In this document: piece after piece, positions 1 to 12,276 of the stretch | Layout: the number at the start of each line of letters is the position of its first letter | How positions within the stretch are numbered: position 1 is the stretch's first letter | DNA from: Xanthomonas arboricola pv. guizotiae | Lineage (GTDB): Bacteria > Pseudomonadota > Gammaproteobacteria > Xanthomonadales > Xanthomonadaceae | Direction: 5' to 3' | Length of the DNA: 64,000 nt | Assembly (NCBI RefSeq): GCF_002940205.1 | Contig: NZ_MDSK01000025.1 | Span: forward strand, 16,505-80,504 | The notes under the pieces: model-generated | The model's input: only the letters and a program-made list of their open reading frames with translations | Databases searched by the model: none | Told to the model about the DNA's origin: nothing | Position numbers and translations under genes: made by a program

Positions 1-590
1 ATCATCGCGCCGCCACCGAAGCCCATGATCGCCATGCCGGTCGCCATGCCGCGACGGTCAGGGAACCACTTGATCAGCGTCGACACCGGCGAGATGTAGC
101 CCAGGCCCAGACCGATGCCGCCGATCACGCCCGAACCCAGCCACAGCATCCAGATCTGATGGAAGTGGATGCCGGCCGCCGAGATCACCAGGCCGCCGCA
201 CCAGCACAGCGCCGAGACCACACCGGCCTTGCGCGGGCCGGCACGTTCCAGCCAGCCGCCCCAGATCGCCGCCGAGCAGCCCAGCAGCACGAAGAACAGC
301 GTGTACATCCACTGCAGCTCGCTGATCTTCCAGTCGCAGGTGGTGGCGACCATGCGCGCGAACAGGCCCATGTCGGCCGGGCACGCGATCGCCTCGGTGA
401 TGCCCAGCGCCTTGGACAGCGGCAACCAGAACACGCTGAAGCCATAGGCCATGCCGATGCACAGGTGGATCGCCAATGCCGCCGGCGGTACCAACCAACG
501 ATTGAAGCCTGGACGCGCAACGATGCGCTCCTTGGACAGCAGGCCGGCGTCTGCGCCGTTGGCGCTCGCCACGGTGGACCCTTGTGTCAT
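1..590 (-). CDS. MFS transporter, OFA (oxalate/formate antiporter) type, 5' part
   Basis: This is the first 196 codons of a major facilitator transporter that runs off the left edge. The start is the ATG at 588-590, preceded on the minus strand by the purine-rich GGGGAACGGGA. A cytoplasmic N-terminus of about 30 residues is followed by hydrophobic helices (for example WLVPPAALAIHLCIGMAYG). The loop KWFPDRRGMATGMAIMGFGGG is typical of the OFA family (OxlT, YhjX), whose members exchange or import small carboxylates across the inner membrane. It is divergent from the aminotransferase at 1000. The substrate cannot be told from this part. The family call is fairly safe; the complete length is unknown. 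Confidence 0.8.
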   Translation of the reverse strand, partial: MTQGSTVASANGADAGLLSKERIVARPGFNRWLVPPAALAIHLCIGMAYGFSVFWLPLSKALGITEAIACPADMGLFARMVATTCDWKISELQWMYTLFFVLLGCSAAIWGGWLERAGPRKAGVVSALCWCGGLVISAAGIHFHQIWMLWLGSGVIGGIGLGLGYISPVSTLIKWFPDRRGMATGMAIMGFGGGAM

Positions 591-999
591 TCCCGTTCCC
601 CTAAAAAAGTACGATGAAGTGTGTCCGGAGCGGCCGACGAGGCGGCTGCGCACAGGCGGTGTCAGTGGTCCCGAAAACGATTGATGGCTGCGATCGATTG
701 ACGTGTTGCGATAAGGGCAGCGGCGACTACCAGGCCCAACTGGCACTCGTCTGGCGCATCATCGGCGATCGTTGGATCTTTGCAATGCTTCGGCACGCCC
801 CGCAGCCAGTCAAAAACCCGTCATGGCCGTGCCACAAGGCGTTCCCAGAGCTTAGCGGCCGACGCTGCGACTAATTGACTAGTCCGTGCGGATCGGCGCA
901 TGCGGGTCCGCAAAGCGTGCTCGCCGTCGCGCTTGGCCGGGGTGACGGCCGATGCGCGGTGGCCGTACAGTCGGACGCTTTCCAGCGACGGAGTCCGCC
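591..999. other. Divergent intergenic region
   Basis: These 409 bases separate the MFS gene from the aminotransferase and must hold both promoters. Short open frames inside it have no recognisable content. An imperfect 14-base palindrome ACTAATTGACTAGT lies at 870-883 and could be a regulator site. Nothing else stands out. Confidence 0.4.
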
Positions 1000-2352
1000 A
1001 TGCACGCCCACCCTCCGCGCGACGGCGCGCCTGCGCCGCAGGCACCGGCGCCACTGGACGCGTTCTGGATGCCGTTCACTGCCAACCGCCAGTTCAAGAC
1101 GCGCCCGCGCCTGCTCGCCTCCGCAGCCGGCATGTACTACCGCGATGTCGACGGCCGCCAGATCCTGGACGGCACCGCCGGGCTGTGGTGCTGCAACGCC
1201 GGCCATGCCCGCGAGCGCATCGTGGCGGCGATTCGTGAGCAGGCTGGCAAGCTGGATTTCGCGCCGACCTTCCAGATGGGCTCGCCGCTGCCGTTCGTGC
1301 TGGCGCAGCGGCTGGCCGCGATCGCCCCGCCGGGCCTGGGCCATGTGTTCTTCACCAACTCCGGCTCGGAGGCGGTCGATAGCGCGATGAAGATCGTGCT
1401 GGCCTACCACCGCCTGCGCGGCGAGGGCCAGCGCACCCGCTTCATCGGCCGCGAAAAGGCCTATCACGGGGTCGGCTTCGGCGGCATGTCGATCGGCGGG
1501 CTGCCCAACAACCGCAAAGGGTTCGGTCCCCTGCTGGCCGGCACCGACCATCTGCGCCACACGCTGGATCTGCAACGCAATGCCTACGCACGCGGACTGC
1601 CGGCGCACGGCGCCGAGCTGGCCGACGATCTGGAACGCCTGATCGCCCTGCACGACGCCTCGACCATTGCGGCGGTCTTCGTCGAGCCGGTGTCCGGCTC
1701 GGCCGGGGTGATCCTGCCGCCGGAAGGCTATCTGCAGCGGCTGCGCGCCATCTGCGACCGCCACGGCATCGTGCTGGTGTTCGACGAGGTCATCACCGGC
1801 TTCGGCCGGGTCGGCGAGGCGTTTGCGGCGCAGCGCTTCGGCGTCACACCGGACCTGATCACCGCCGCCAAGGGACTGACCAGCGGCAGCGTGCCGATGG
1901 GCGCGGTCCTGGTGGCCGATGCGATCCACGCCGCCTTCATGCAGGGGCCGCAGAACGCGATCGAGCTCTTCCACGGCTACACCTATTCCGGCCATCCGCT
2001 GGCCTGCGCCGCGGCGATCGCCACGCTGGACACCTACGCCGAAGAAGGCCTGTTCGACCGCGCGACCACGCTGGGCCCGCAATGGGAAGACGCACTGCAC
2101 AGCCTGCGCGGGCTGCCGCACGTCATCGACATCCGCAACATCGGCCTGATCGGCGCGATCGAGCTGGCGCCACGCGACGGCGCGCCGGGCACACGCGGCT
2201 ACGAGGTGTTCGAACGTTGCTTCCACGACGGCGGCCTGCTGGTGCGCGTCACCGGCGATGTCATCGCGCTGTCGCCACCGCTGATCGTCACCCCCGAACA
2301 GATCGGGCAGATGGTCGAAACGCTGGGCAGGATCCTGCGCAGCACCGCCTGA
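1000..2352 (+). CDS. Class III PLP-dependent aminotransferase (omega-amino acid:pyruvate type)
   Basis: A 450-residue cytoplasmic enzyme of the class III (omega) transaminase family, which moves an amino group from omega-amino acids or amines to pyruvate. Visible features are the N-terminal DAFWMPFTANRQFK block typical of beta-alanine/omega-amino acid:pyruvate aminotransferases, the cofactor motif FTNSGSEAVDSAMK, the FDEVITGFGRVG stretch with the PLP-contacting Asp, and the Schiff-base lysine K291 in AAKGLTSG. The ATG at 1000 is preferred over an in-frame start 48 bases upstream because it aligns with family N-termini and follows GGAG. The length is normal. The divergent transporter may supply or export a related small molecule, but this is only inferred. 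Confidence 0.88.
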   Translation: MHAHPPRDGAPAPQAPAPLDAFWMPFTANRQFKTRPRLLASAAGMYYRDVDGRQILDGTAGLWCCNAGHARERIVAAIREQAGKLDFAPTFQMGSPLPFVLAQRLAAIAPPGLGHVFFTNSGSEAVDSAMKIVLAYHRLRGEGQRTRFIGREKAYHGVGFGGMSIGGLPNNRKGFGPLLAGTDHLRHTLDLQRNAYARGLPAHGAELADDLERLIALHDASTIAAVFVEPVSGSAGVILPPEGYLQRLRAICDRHGIVLVFDEVITGFGRVGEAFAAQRFGVTPDLITAAKGLTSGSVPMGAVLVADAIHAAFMQGPQNAIELFHGYTYSGHPLACAAAIATLDTYAEEGLFDRATTLGPQWEDALHSLRGLPHVIDIRNIGLIGAIELAPRDGAPGTRGYEVFERCFHDGGLLVRVTGDVIALSPPLIVTPEQIGQMVETLGRILRSTA

Positions 2353-2464
2353 CGACGAGCGACGCAGGCGCCCGCGCGTAACGCCCGCACGCGGCGCGGT
2401 CAAGCGCGCAAAGCCGGGGCAGGCTCACTACAATGCCGGCCCCGCACTTCCCCGCAGTTGCCGC

Positions 2465-3322
2465 ATGAACATCGTTGTCAAAGAAGAACTCAAGGCCTAC
2501 ATCGACCCGCTGACGCCCGACGAACACGAGGCGCTGGAGCGCAGCCTGCTGGCCGAGGGCTGCCGCGATGCGCTGGTGCTGTGGGGCGACGTGCTGGTGG
2601 ATGGCCACAACCGCTACGGCATCTGCCAGAAGCACGACCTGCCGTTCCAGACCGTGCAGAACCCGCGCTTCCAGTCGATGCAGGACGTGCAGCTGTGGAT
2701 GATCGAGCAGCACCTGGGCCGGCGCAGCGTGTCGGACTTCCAGCGCGGCGTGCTGGCACTGCGCAAGCGCGAGATCCTGGCCGCGCGCCAGCGCAGCCAG
2801 CGCAACGCCGACGCCGCTGCCGAAGCGCCGGCGATGGCCGACATTGAGCAGCCGGCCACCGGCGTCGACCACGACGCCACGCCGGCGGCCACGGACAGCG
2901 ACAGCCCGCCGTGGGAAGAGACCTCCACCCCGGTCAGCCGCGCCGAGCTGGCGCGCGAGGCCCGCCTGAGCAACAACCAGGTGGTGATGATCGAGCGCAT
3001 CCACAAGCAGGCCGCCCCGGAAGTGGTGCAGGCGGTCAAGGCCGGCGAGATTTCGATCAGCGCCGCCGCTGCCGTGGCCACCTTGTCCGAGGACGAACAA
3101 CGCGCCGCCGCGCAGGCCGGCAAGGCCGAGCTCAAGCAGGCTGCCAAGCGCGTACGCGACGCCAAGCGCAAACCCAAGCCCGACGAGGCCGAAGGCGGCG
3201 AAGCCGAACGCCGCGACATGAAAGCCCTGCAACGCCGCGTCAGCGAGCTGGAAAACGAAAACGCCGCGCTGCAGGCCAAGGTGACCGCCCTGCAATCGCA
3301 GCTGGAGCGCCTGCGCGGCTGA
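2465..3322 (+). CDS. ParB-like N-domain protein (plasmid replication/partition-related)
   Basis: A 285-residue soluble protein. Residues about 15-90 resemble the ParB/Srx N-terminal fold (LVDGHNRYGICQKHDL, then QLWMIEQHLGRRSVSDFQR). The middle (about 105-155) is Ala/Pro/Asp-rich and probably flexible. Residues about 155-200 (SRAELAREARLSNNQVVMIE) look like a helix-turn-helix region. The C-terminus from about 230 is a charged coiled coil ending in leucine heptads (ENENAALQAKVTALQSQLE). Members in Xanthomonas chromosomes are usually called plasmid replication/partition-related; the true role is unknown. It stands alone and is followed directly by the GTAG repeat array. The start at 2465 is the only good ATG. 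Confidence 0.7.
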   Translation: MNIVVKEELKAYIDPLTPDEHEALERSLLAEGCRDALVLWGDVLVDGHNRYGICQKHDLPFQTVQNPRFQSMQDVQLWMIEQHLGRRSVSDFQRGVLALRKREILAARQRSQRNADAAAEAPAMADIEQPATGVDHDATPAATDSDSPPWEETSTPVSRAELAREARLSNNQVVMIERIHKQAAPEVVQAVKAGEISISAAAAVATLSEDEQRAAAQAGKAELKQAAKRVRDAKRKPKPDEAEGGEAERRDMKALQRRVSELENENAALQAKVTALQSQLERLRG

Positions 3323-3343
3323 GTACCAAACGGTGCATCACCC

Positions 3344-3710
3344 GTAGGAGCGCACCCGGGCGCGACGTGGCTGTCCCGGTAACGCCGTCGCGCTCAGGCG
3401 CGCTCCTACAAAAAAGCGCCCGACACCAATCGCTGCAACCACCCGTAGGAGCGCACCCGGGCGCGACGTGGCTGTCCCGGTAACGCCATCGCGCTCAGGC
3501 GCGCTCCTACAAAAAGCGCCCGACACCAATCGCCGCAACCACCCGTAGGAGCGCACCCGGGCGCGACGTGGCTGTCCCGGTAACGCCGTCGCGCTCAGGC
3601 GCGCTCCTACAAAAAGCGCCCGACACCAATCGCTGCAACCACCCGTAGGAGCGCACCCGGGCGCGACGTGGCGTTACCGGTAACGCCATCGCGCCCGGGT
3701 GCGCTCCTAC
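3344..3710. repeat. Tandem array of four GTAG-type REP palindromes
   Basis: Four 66-bp palindromic units lie at 3344-3409, 3445-3510, 3545-3610 and 3645-3710. Each begins GTAGGAGCGCACCCGGGCGC and ends GCGCTCCTAC, so each can fold into a hairpin. They are in direct orientation with a period of 100-101 bp, because a 34-35-bp spacer containing AAAGCGCCCGACACCAATCG is repeated with them. The fourth unit is the most symmetrical. The GTAG start places them with REP sequences described in Stenotrophomonas and Xanthomonas that are mobilised by RAYT (tyrosine-type) transposases. They lie between two co-directional genes and could terminate or stabilise mRNA. Confidence 0.9.
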
Positions 3711-3769
3711 GAGGCCATCACGCCCGGCCGTGGACATGCCCTGCTCCGGCGACTGGGTACACTGCGCGG

Positions 3770-5074
3770 ATGGAACCAAGCGTCAGCACTCCCCGCCCCG
3801 TCGATCCCCGTCGTGCCCAGCTGCAGCGCATGAAGCTGTTGGCGGTGGCCTTGCTGCTGGCCATGTTCGCCGGCTTCGTCGTCAGCCACCTGATGGGCGA
3901 ACAAGGCGTCTGGGCCTGGGTCTCGGCCTTCTGCGAAGCAGCCACGGTCGGCGCACTGGCCGACTGGTTTGCGGTGGTGGCCTTGTTCCGCCACCCGATG
4001 GGCCTGCCGATTCCGCATACCGCCATCCTGCCGCGCGGCAAGGACCGGCTGGCCGATGGCCTGGCGGTGTTCGTGCGCGACCAGTTCCTCGCCCCCGAGG
4101 CATTGATGGACAAACTGCGCGTGTTCGACCCGGCCAGCCGCCTCGGCGATTGGCTGGCCAAACCCGAACAGGCGCGCATGCTGGCGCAGATGGCGCGCAG
4201 CTGGATGCTGCAGGCGCTGGACCTGCTGGACGAGGCCGCAGTGCGTCGCGCCATTCAAGGCTTCGTGGTCGACCGCCTGCGCAAATGGAATGCCGCCGCC
4301 ACTGTCGGCGAGGTGATGGCATTGCTCACCACCGATGGCCGGCACCAGAAACTGCTGGACGAGGTGCTGCTGCGCCTGGGCGAGTGGCTGTATCAGGAGC
4401 AGGTCAAGACGCGCGCCTCGGCATTGATCGTGCGCTACGCGCGGCGCGAGTGGCCCAAGCTGGTCGGCACGGTGAACTGGGTCAAGCCGATCGAAGAGAT
4501 CGGCGACAGCCTGGCCGACCGCATGGCGCGGGCGGCGATCGAGGAGTTGCAGGACATTCTCAAGACCCCCGAGCACCCGATCAGGCTCGACTATGAAGCC
4601 TGGCTGCAACGCTACATCGCGCGTCTGCGCGACGAGCCGGCAATGGCCCAGCGCGTGGAAGAACTCAAGCAGCGCGTGATCGAGCACCCGGCCTTGCAGG
4701 ACTACGTACACGGCCTGTGGGGCGAGATTCGCGATGCACTGCGCAACGATCTGGCGCGTGAGCAATCGTCGATGGCCGCGCACATGGAGCGCTCCATGCA
4801 ATCGCTCGGCCAGGCCTTGGCGCAGGATCCCTCGCTGCGCGAAGCGCTCAACCAGCACATGTTGCAGGCCGCAGACAAACTCACCACGCGCTTGCGCGCA
4901 TCCGTGACCGACCATATCGCGTCGACGATGAAAAGTTGGGACGAACGTCACCTCGTCGAACAATTGGAATTGGGTGTCGGACGCGATCTGCAATACATTC
5001 GGTTCAATGGAACGTTGGTGGGCGGACTGATCGGGCTTGCCCTTCACGCATTATCGATCTGGCTGGCGTTCTGA
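3770..5074 (+). CDS. DUF445 family inner membrane protein
   Basis: A 434-residue member of the DUF445 family (YjiN-like). A transmembrane helix near residues 18-40 (LLAVALLLAMFAGFVVSHLMG) is followed by the conserved EAATVGALADWFAVVALFRHPMG segment and PHTAILPRGKDRLADGL. A long, largely helical region follows, and a C-terminal transmembrane segment (GLIGLALHALSIWLAF) ends the protein. The function is unknown. The ATG at 3770 is chosen because longer in-frame starts would place the N-terminus inside the upstream REP array. It is probably transcribed alone. Confidence 0.85.
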   Translation: MEPSVSTPRPVDPRRAQLQRMKLLAVALLLAMFAGFVVSHLMGEQGVWAWVSAFCEAATVGALADWFAVVALFRHPMGLPIPHTAILPRGKDRLADGLAVFVRDQFLAPEALMDKLRVFDPASRLGDWLAKPEQARMLAQMARSWMLQALDLLDEAAVRRAIQGFVVDRLRKWNAAATVGEVMALLTTDGRHQKLLDEVLLRLGEWLYQEQVKTRASALIVRYARREWPKLVGTVNWVKPIEEIGDSLADRMARAAIEELQDILKTPEHPIRLDYEAWLQRYIARLRDEPAMAQRVEELKQRVIEHPALQDYVHGLWGEIRDALRNDLAREQSSMAAHMERSMQSLGQALAQDPSLREALNQHMLQAADKLTTRLRASVTDHIASTMKSWDERHLVEQLELGVGRDLQYIRFNGTLVGGLIGLALHALSIWLAF

Positions 5075-5226
5075 TGCATTGGCAATGACGTCGATCGCCC
5101 ACCGGAAGCACGTGCAGACGCTGGGGAGACTGCACGCAGTCCGATGATGGTCAGGCGCCACCACGAAGCCGACCTCGCTGTCGGCCAGCACACCGGGCAC
5201 GCAACAGGCAAGGCAAAGGGACAGAA

Positions 5227-9321
<4,095 letters not shown>

Positions 9322-9353
9322 CCGCTCGCCACGCCGGTTGGCAAGGAGCCTGC

Positions 9354-9788
9354 ATGCCGCATCGTCCCCTGCTGTGTGTCGACGACGAATCCAGCAACCT
9401 GGCCACCCTGCGCCAGCTGCTGCGCGACGATTTCCCGCTGGTGTTCGCCAAGTCCGGCGGCGAAGCGCTGGAGGCGGTGCTCCGCCACACGCCGGCGTTG
9501 ATCCTGCTGGATGTCGAGCTGCCCGACATGGACGGCTATGCGGTGGCGCGCACGCTCAAGCAGCAGCCCGCCAGCACGTGCAGCGTTGCCCGGCGCGTGC
9601 TTGAACCCCGCTCCGCAGCGGCGGACAATAGCCATGTTGCGCCGCACAACACCGTGCGACGCGGGCCGGTCCGATCGCCATCTGCGCGTACCGGTGCGGC
9701 CCCGCAACCGAGAGTCCGATGTCCTCCAGCGTGTCCGAGGCCGGCGTCACGCCGCCACGTTATCCCGATTACCGCATCATCTCGCTGA
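9354..9788 (+). pseudogene. Truncated response regulator (receiver domain remnant)
   Basis: The frame starts 32 bases after the hybrid kinase with RLLCVDDE-like receiver sequence (PLLCVDDESSNL). It keeps the acidic pocket D10/D11 and the phospho-acceptor D53 (LLDVELPDMDGYAVA). Receiver similarity stops abruptly near residue 74 (base about 9575) after LKQQPAS. Beta strands 4-5 with the conserved Ser/Thr and Lys are missing, as is any output domain. The frame then runs through unrelated sequence to a stop at 9788, overlapping the next gene's start at 9719. The likely explanation is a deletion that joined the 5' half of the regulator to the upstream region of the exporter. Regulators beside such kinases often carry HD-GYP or GGDEF output, but none survives here. 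Confidence 0.75.
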
Positions 9789-11146
9789 TCCTGGCCTGCG
9801 CCATCTTCATGGAGCAGATGGATGCCACCGTGCTGGCGACCGCGTTGCCGACCCTGGCGCGCGATTTCGGCGTCGCCGCACCGGCGATGAGCATCGCCAT
9901 GACCAGCTATCTGCTGGCGCTGGCGGTGCTGATTCCGGCCAGCGGCGCGATCGCGGACCGCTTCGGCCTGCGCCGGGTGTTCGGCGCATCGATCTGGGTG
10001 TTCGTCGCCGGCTCGATCCTGTGTTCGCTGGCCGACAGCCTGCCCACCATGGTCGCCGCCCGCGTGCTGCAAGGCGCCGGCGGCGCGATGATGGCCCCGC
10101 TCGGACGGCTGATCCTGCTGCGCACGGTGGAGCGTCGTCACCTGGTGTCGGCCATGGCCTGGACGCTGGTGCCGGCCTTTATCGGCCCGATGCTGGGCCC
10201 GCCGCTGGGCGGATTTTTCGTCTCGTATCTGGACTGGCGTTGGATCTTCTACATCAACGTGCCGATCGGCATCGCCGGCTTTTTGCTGGTGCGCCGTTTC
10301 ATCCCGGAAATTCCCACCGACACCACGCCGGCACGTTTCGACCTGCGCGGTTTCGTGCTGTGCGGCACCGCCTTGGGCTGCCTGCTGTTCGGCCTGGAAA
10401 TGGTCAGCCAGCAGGACGGCATCGGCACCGCGAGCTGGCTGCTGGCCATCGGCGGCAGCGCTGCGCTGGGGTATCTGTGGCATGCACGCCACCACCCCGC
10501 TGCGCTGCTGGACCTGAGCCTGCTGCGGATCGATTCGTTCCGCTTGTCGGTGATCGGCGGTGCGCTGATGCGCATCACCCAGGGCGCGCATCCGTTCTTG
10601 CTGCCGCTGCTGTTCCAGATCGGCTTCGGCATGAGCGCCGCGCACAGCGGGCGCCTGATCCTGGCCACCGCGCTCGGCGCGCTGCTGATGCGCAGCATCA
10701 CCCCGCAGTTGCTGCGCCGCTTCGGCTATCGCAACAGCCTGATCGGCAACGGCGTGCTCGCCAGCCTGGGCTACATGGTGTGTGCGTTGTTCCGGCCCGA
10801 CTGGCCGCCGGCGCTGATGTTCGGCCTGCTGCTGTGCTGCGGCGCCTTCATGTCGTTCCAGTTCGCCGCCTACAACACCATCGCCTACGAAAACGTGCCC
10901 GCATCGCGCATGAGCCGCGCCAGCAGCCTGTACACCACCTTGCAGCAACTGATGCTCTCGGTGGGCGTCTGCGCCGGCGCAATGATCCTCAAGCTGGCGA
11001 TGCTCGCCGGCGATCACACCCAACCGGCGCAACGCGATTTTTCGCTGGCATTCTGCGTGGTCAGCCTGATTTCGCTCAGCGCCACCTGGTGGCATGTGCG
11101 TTTCGACAAGGATGCCGGGCAGGAAATGAGCGGGCACCGGGCGTAA
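9719..11146 (+). CDS. MFS exporter, DHA2 (EmrB/QacA) drug:proton antiporter family
   Basis: A 475-residue inner membrane transporter with the spacing of a 14-helix DHA2 protein. The first helix carries FMEQMDATVLATALPTLARDFG, a DHA2 hallmark. Motif A appears as GAIADRFGLRRVFG, and the motif-C-like GPMLGPPLGGFF follows in helix 5. These pumps export lipophilic drugs or dyes using the proton gradient. The ATG at 9719 follows GAGAGTCCG. No membrane-fusion partner gene is adjacent. Its promoter probably lies in the sequence now fused to the broken response regulator. Confidence 0.88.
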   Translation: MSSSVSEAGVTPPRYPDYRIISLILACAIFMEQMDATVLATALPTLARDFGVAAPAMSIAMTSYLLALAVLIPASGAIADRFGLRRVFGASIWVFVAGSILCSLADSLPTMVAARVLQGAGGAMMAPLGRLILLRTVERRHLVSAMAWTLVPAFIGPMLGPPLGGFFVSYLDWRWIFYINVPIGIAGFLLVRRFIPEIPTDTTPARFDLRGFVLCGTALGCLLFGLEMVSQQDGIGTASWLLAIGGSAALGYLWHARHHPAALLDLSLLRIDSFRLSVIGGALMRITQGAHPFLLPLLFQIGFGMSAAHSGRLILATALGALLMRSITPQLLRRFGYRNSLIGNGVLASLGYMVCALFRPDWPPALMFGLLLCCGAFMSFQFAAYNTIAYENVPASRMSRASSLYTTLQQLMLSVGVCAGAMILKLAMLAGDHTQPAQRDFSLAFCVVSLISLSATWWHVRFDKDAGQEMSGHRA

Positions 11147-11159
11147 CGGGTCGGTTCTG

Positions 11160-11279
11160 ATCGCCGACATCATCAGCGTCATCGACGGCATCGTCTTCCA
11201 GATTAATATCCTGGCGTTGAACGCTGCTGTGGAGAGGGGAACTGGCAGGATTTTTGAGCCAGTGGCCGGCACCTGCGCC
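11160..11279 (+). pseudogene. Chemotaxis receptor (MCP) signalling-tip remnant
   Basis: Immediately after the exporter, one frame reads IADIISVIDGIVFQINILAL followed by NAAVE. This is the near-invariant hairpin tip of methyl-accepting chemotaxis proteins. It continues with a degraded GRIFEPVAG, comparable to the usual GRGFAVVA. There is no start codon, ligand domain or downstream methylation helix. This is a roughly 40-codon scrap of an MCP gene left by deletion or recombination. Confidence 0.8.
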
Positions 11280-11613
11280 TGGCCTGACATGGCTCGACGC
11301 GCCGGACAGGTCGCCGCAGGAATGGAGACGGCGGCTGACCAAGCGCCTCGGGCAACACGGCATGCCATCGGCAGCCAATCCCTCGCTCTGACTGCAGACC
11401 GCGGACGTCCTCCTACAACAAGGCGATCACATCCAGTCGCAGTGGCGCGACGCTGTGCCAATCTCCTGCGTGGCAAGCCTGATCTGCGTTAGCACACTTG
11501 AAACCATTGCGTGCAAGAGGCCTAATCCGGAAGATGGCCAGGTATAGAGGCTGGATATAACCTCACACGACGTATAGATCGCTCTATTTCCTTGATCGCG
11601 CATTCTCGCAGCG
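11280..11613. other. Intergenic region with no recognisable gene
   Basis: The 334 bases between the MCP scrap and the end of the frameshifted minus-strand gene hold only short open frames without recognisable content. They may be further decayed sequence at the edge of the effector region. No terminator hairpin with a T-run was seen. Confidence 0.4.
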
Positions 11614-12236
11614 TCATCGACGCGCAGCGACCACTCGATACTGACCGCGATCGCCGTAACGCGGCCCCTTCTTTTCCAGCTCCGCACATAATCTGTCTTC
11701 GCCGCACGGCACCAGATTGGCACGCGCAACACGATCCAGAAAGGCGATTTCCGCCCTGAGTTGGGCGGCTTCCGCAACAGCCGCTTTTGTGCCGTAGAGC
11801 GCGTAGCCGGCGACGATGACGCTGATGGTGCCCGCCACCACCAAAGCAATTGATGCGATCCACATGCGTCGCGTTGTCGTTGTTTCCAGGGAGTGTTGTG
11901 CGTGCGCGTAACGCTGGGTCGCCTGCTGGACCGTCTGCTCCGCAGTTGCATCTTCTTGTTGAATCGCTCGGCCGCCGGCTCCAACGTTTGCGTCAGCGCC
12001 TGATTGCTCAATTGCGTTAGCCGGGGAAGTGCGCTTTCCACCACGCGACTGACGCGCTGATCGGCACTGTTGACGGCGCTCTGCAGAAGCTTCAGCTGCT
12101 CCCGGACCAGATCGTCCAATGCGTGCTCGCGCCGCTGCAGCGTGCCGATCATCGCCGCCAGGGCCTGGATCGATTCTTTCAGCATCCGTTCCGACCCGTT
12201 GGCATCGGGAAGTGCGGAGGTGCTCTGCATGTCCAT
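11614..12236 (-). pseudogene. Frameshifted small protein with one TM segment, downstream of the DUF2235 effector
   Basis: From the ATG at 12236 (preceded by GAGAGGACACT) the frame encodes MDMQSTSALPDANGSERM and a helical region with LKESIQALAAMIGTLQRRE, up to about RFNK. Near 11953-11958 coding sense moves to another frame, giving EDATAEQTVQQATQRYAHA, then a transmembrane helix (MWIASIALVVAGTISVIVAG) and a short tail with PCGEDRLCAELEKKG. One missing base at that point explains it: an intact gene would encode about 206 residues. The gene starts 40 bases after the effector stop, so it belongs to the same transcription unit. Its position and membrane anchor would suit an immunity or partner protein, but I do not recognise the family. 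Confidence 0.7.
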
Positions 12237-12276
12237 AGTGTCCTCTCGAGGATTTAACTTGTTGCACGTGTTTTGG

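Noticed and set aside
11217..11492. A 91-codon protein starting at TTG 11217
   Set aside because: It is the in-frame continuation of the MCP remnant, with no ribosome site and no similarity beyond the tip.
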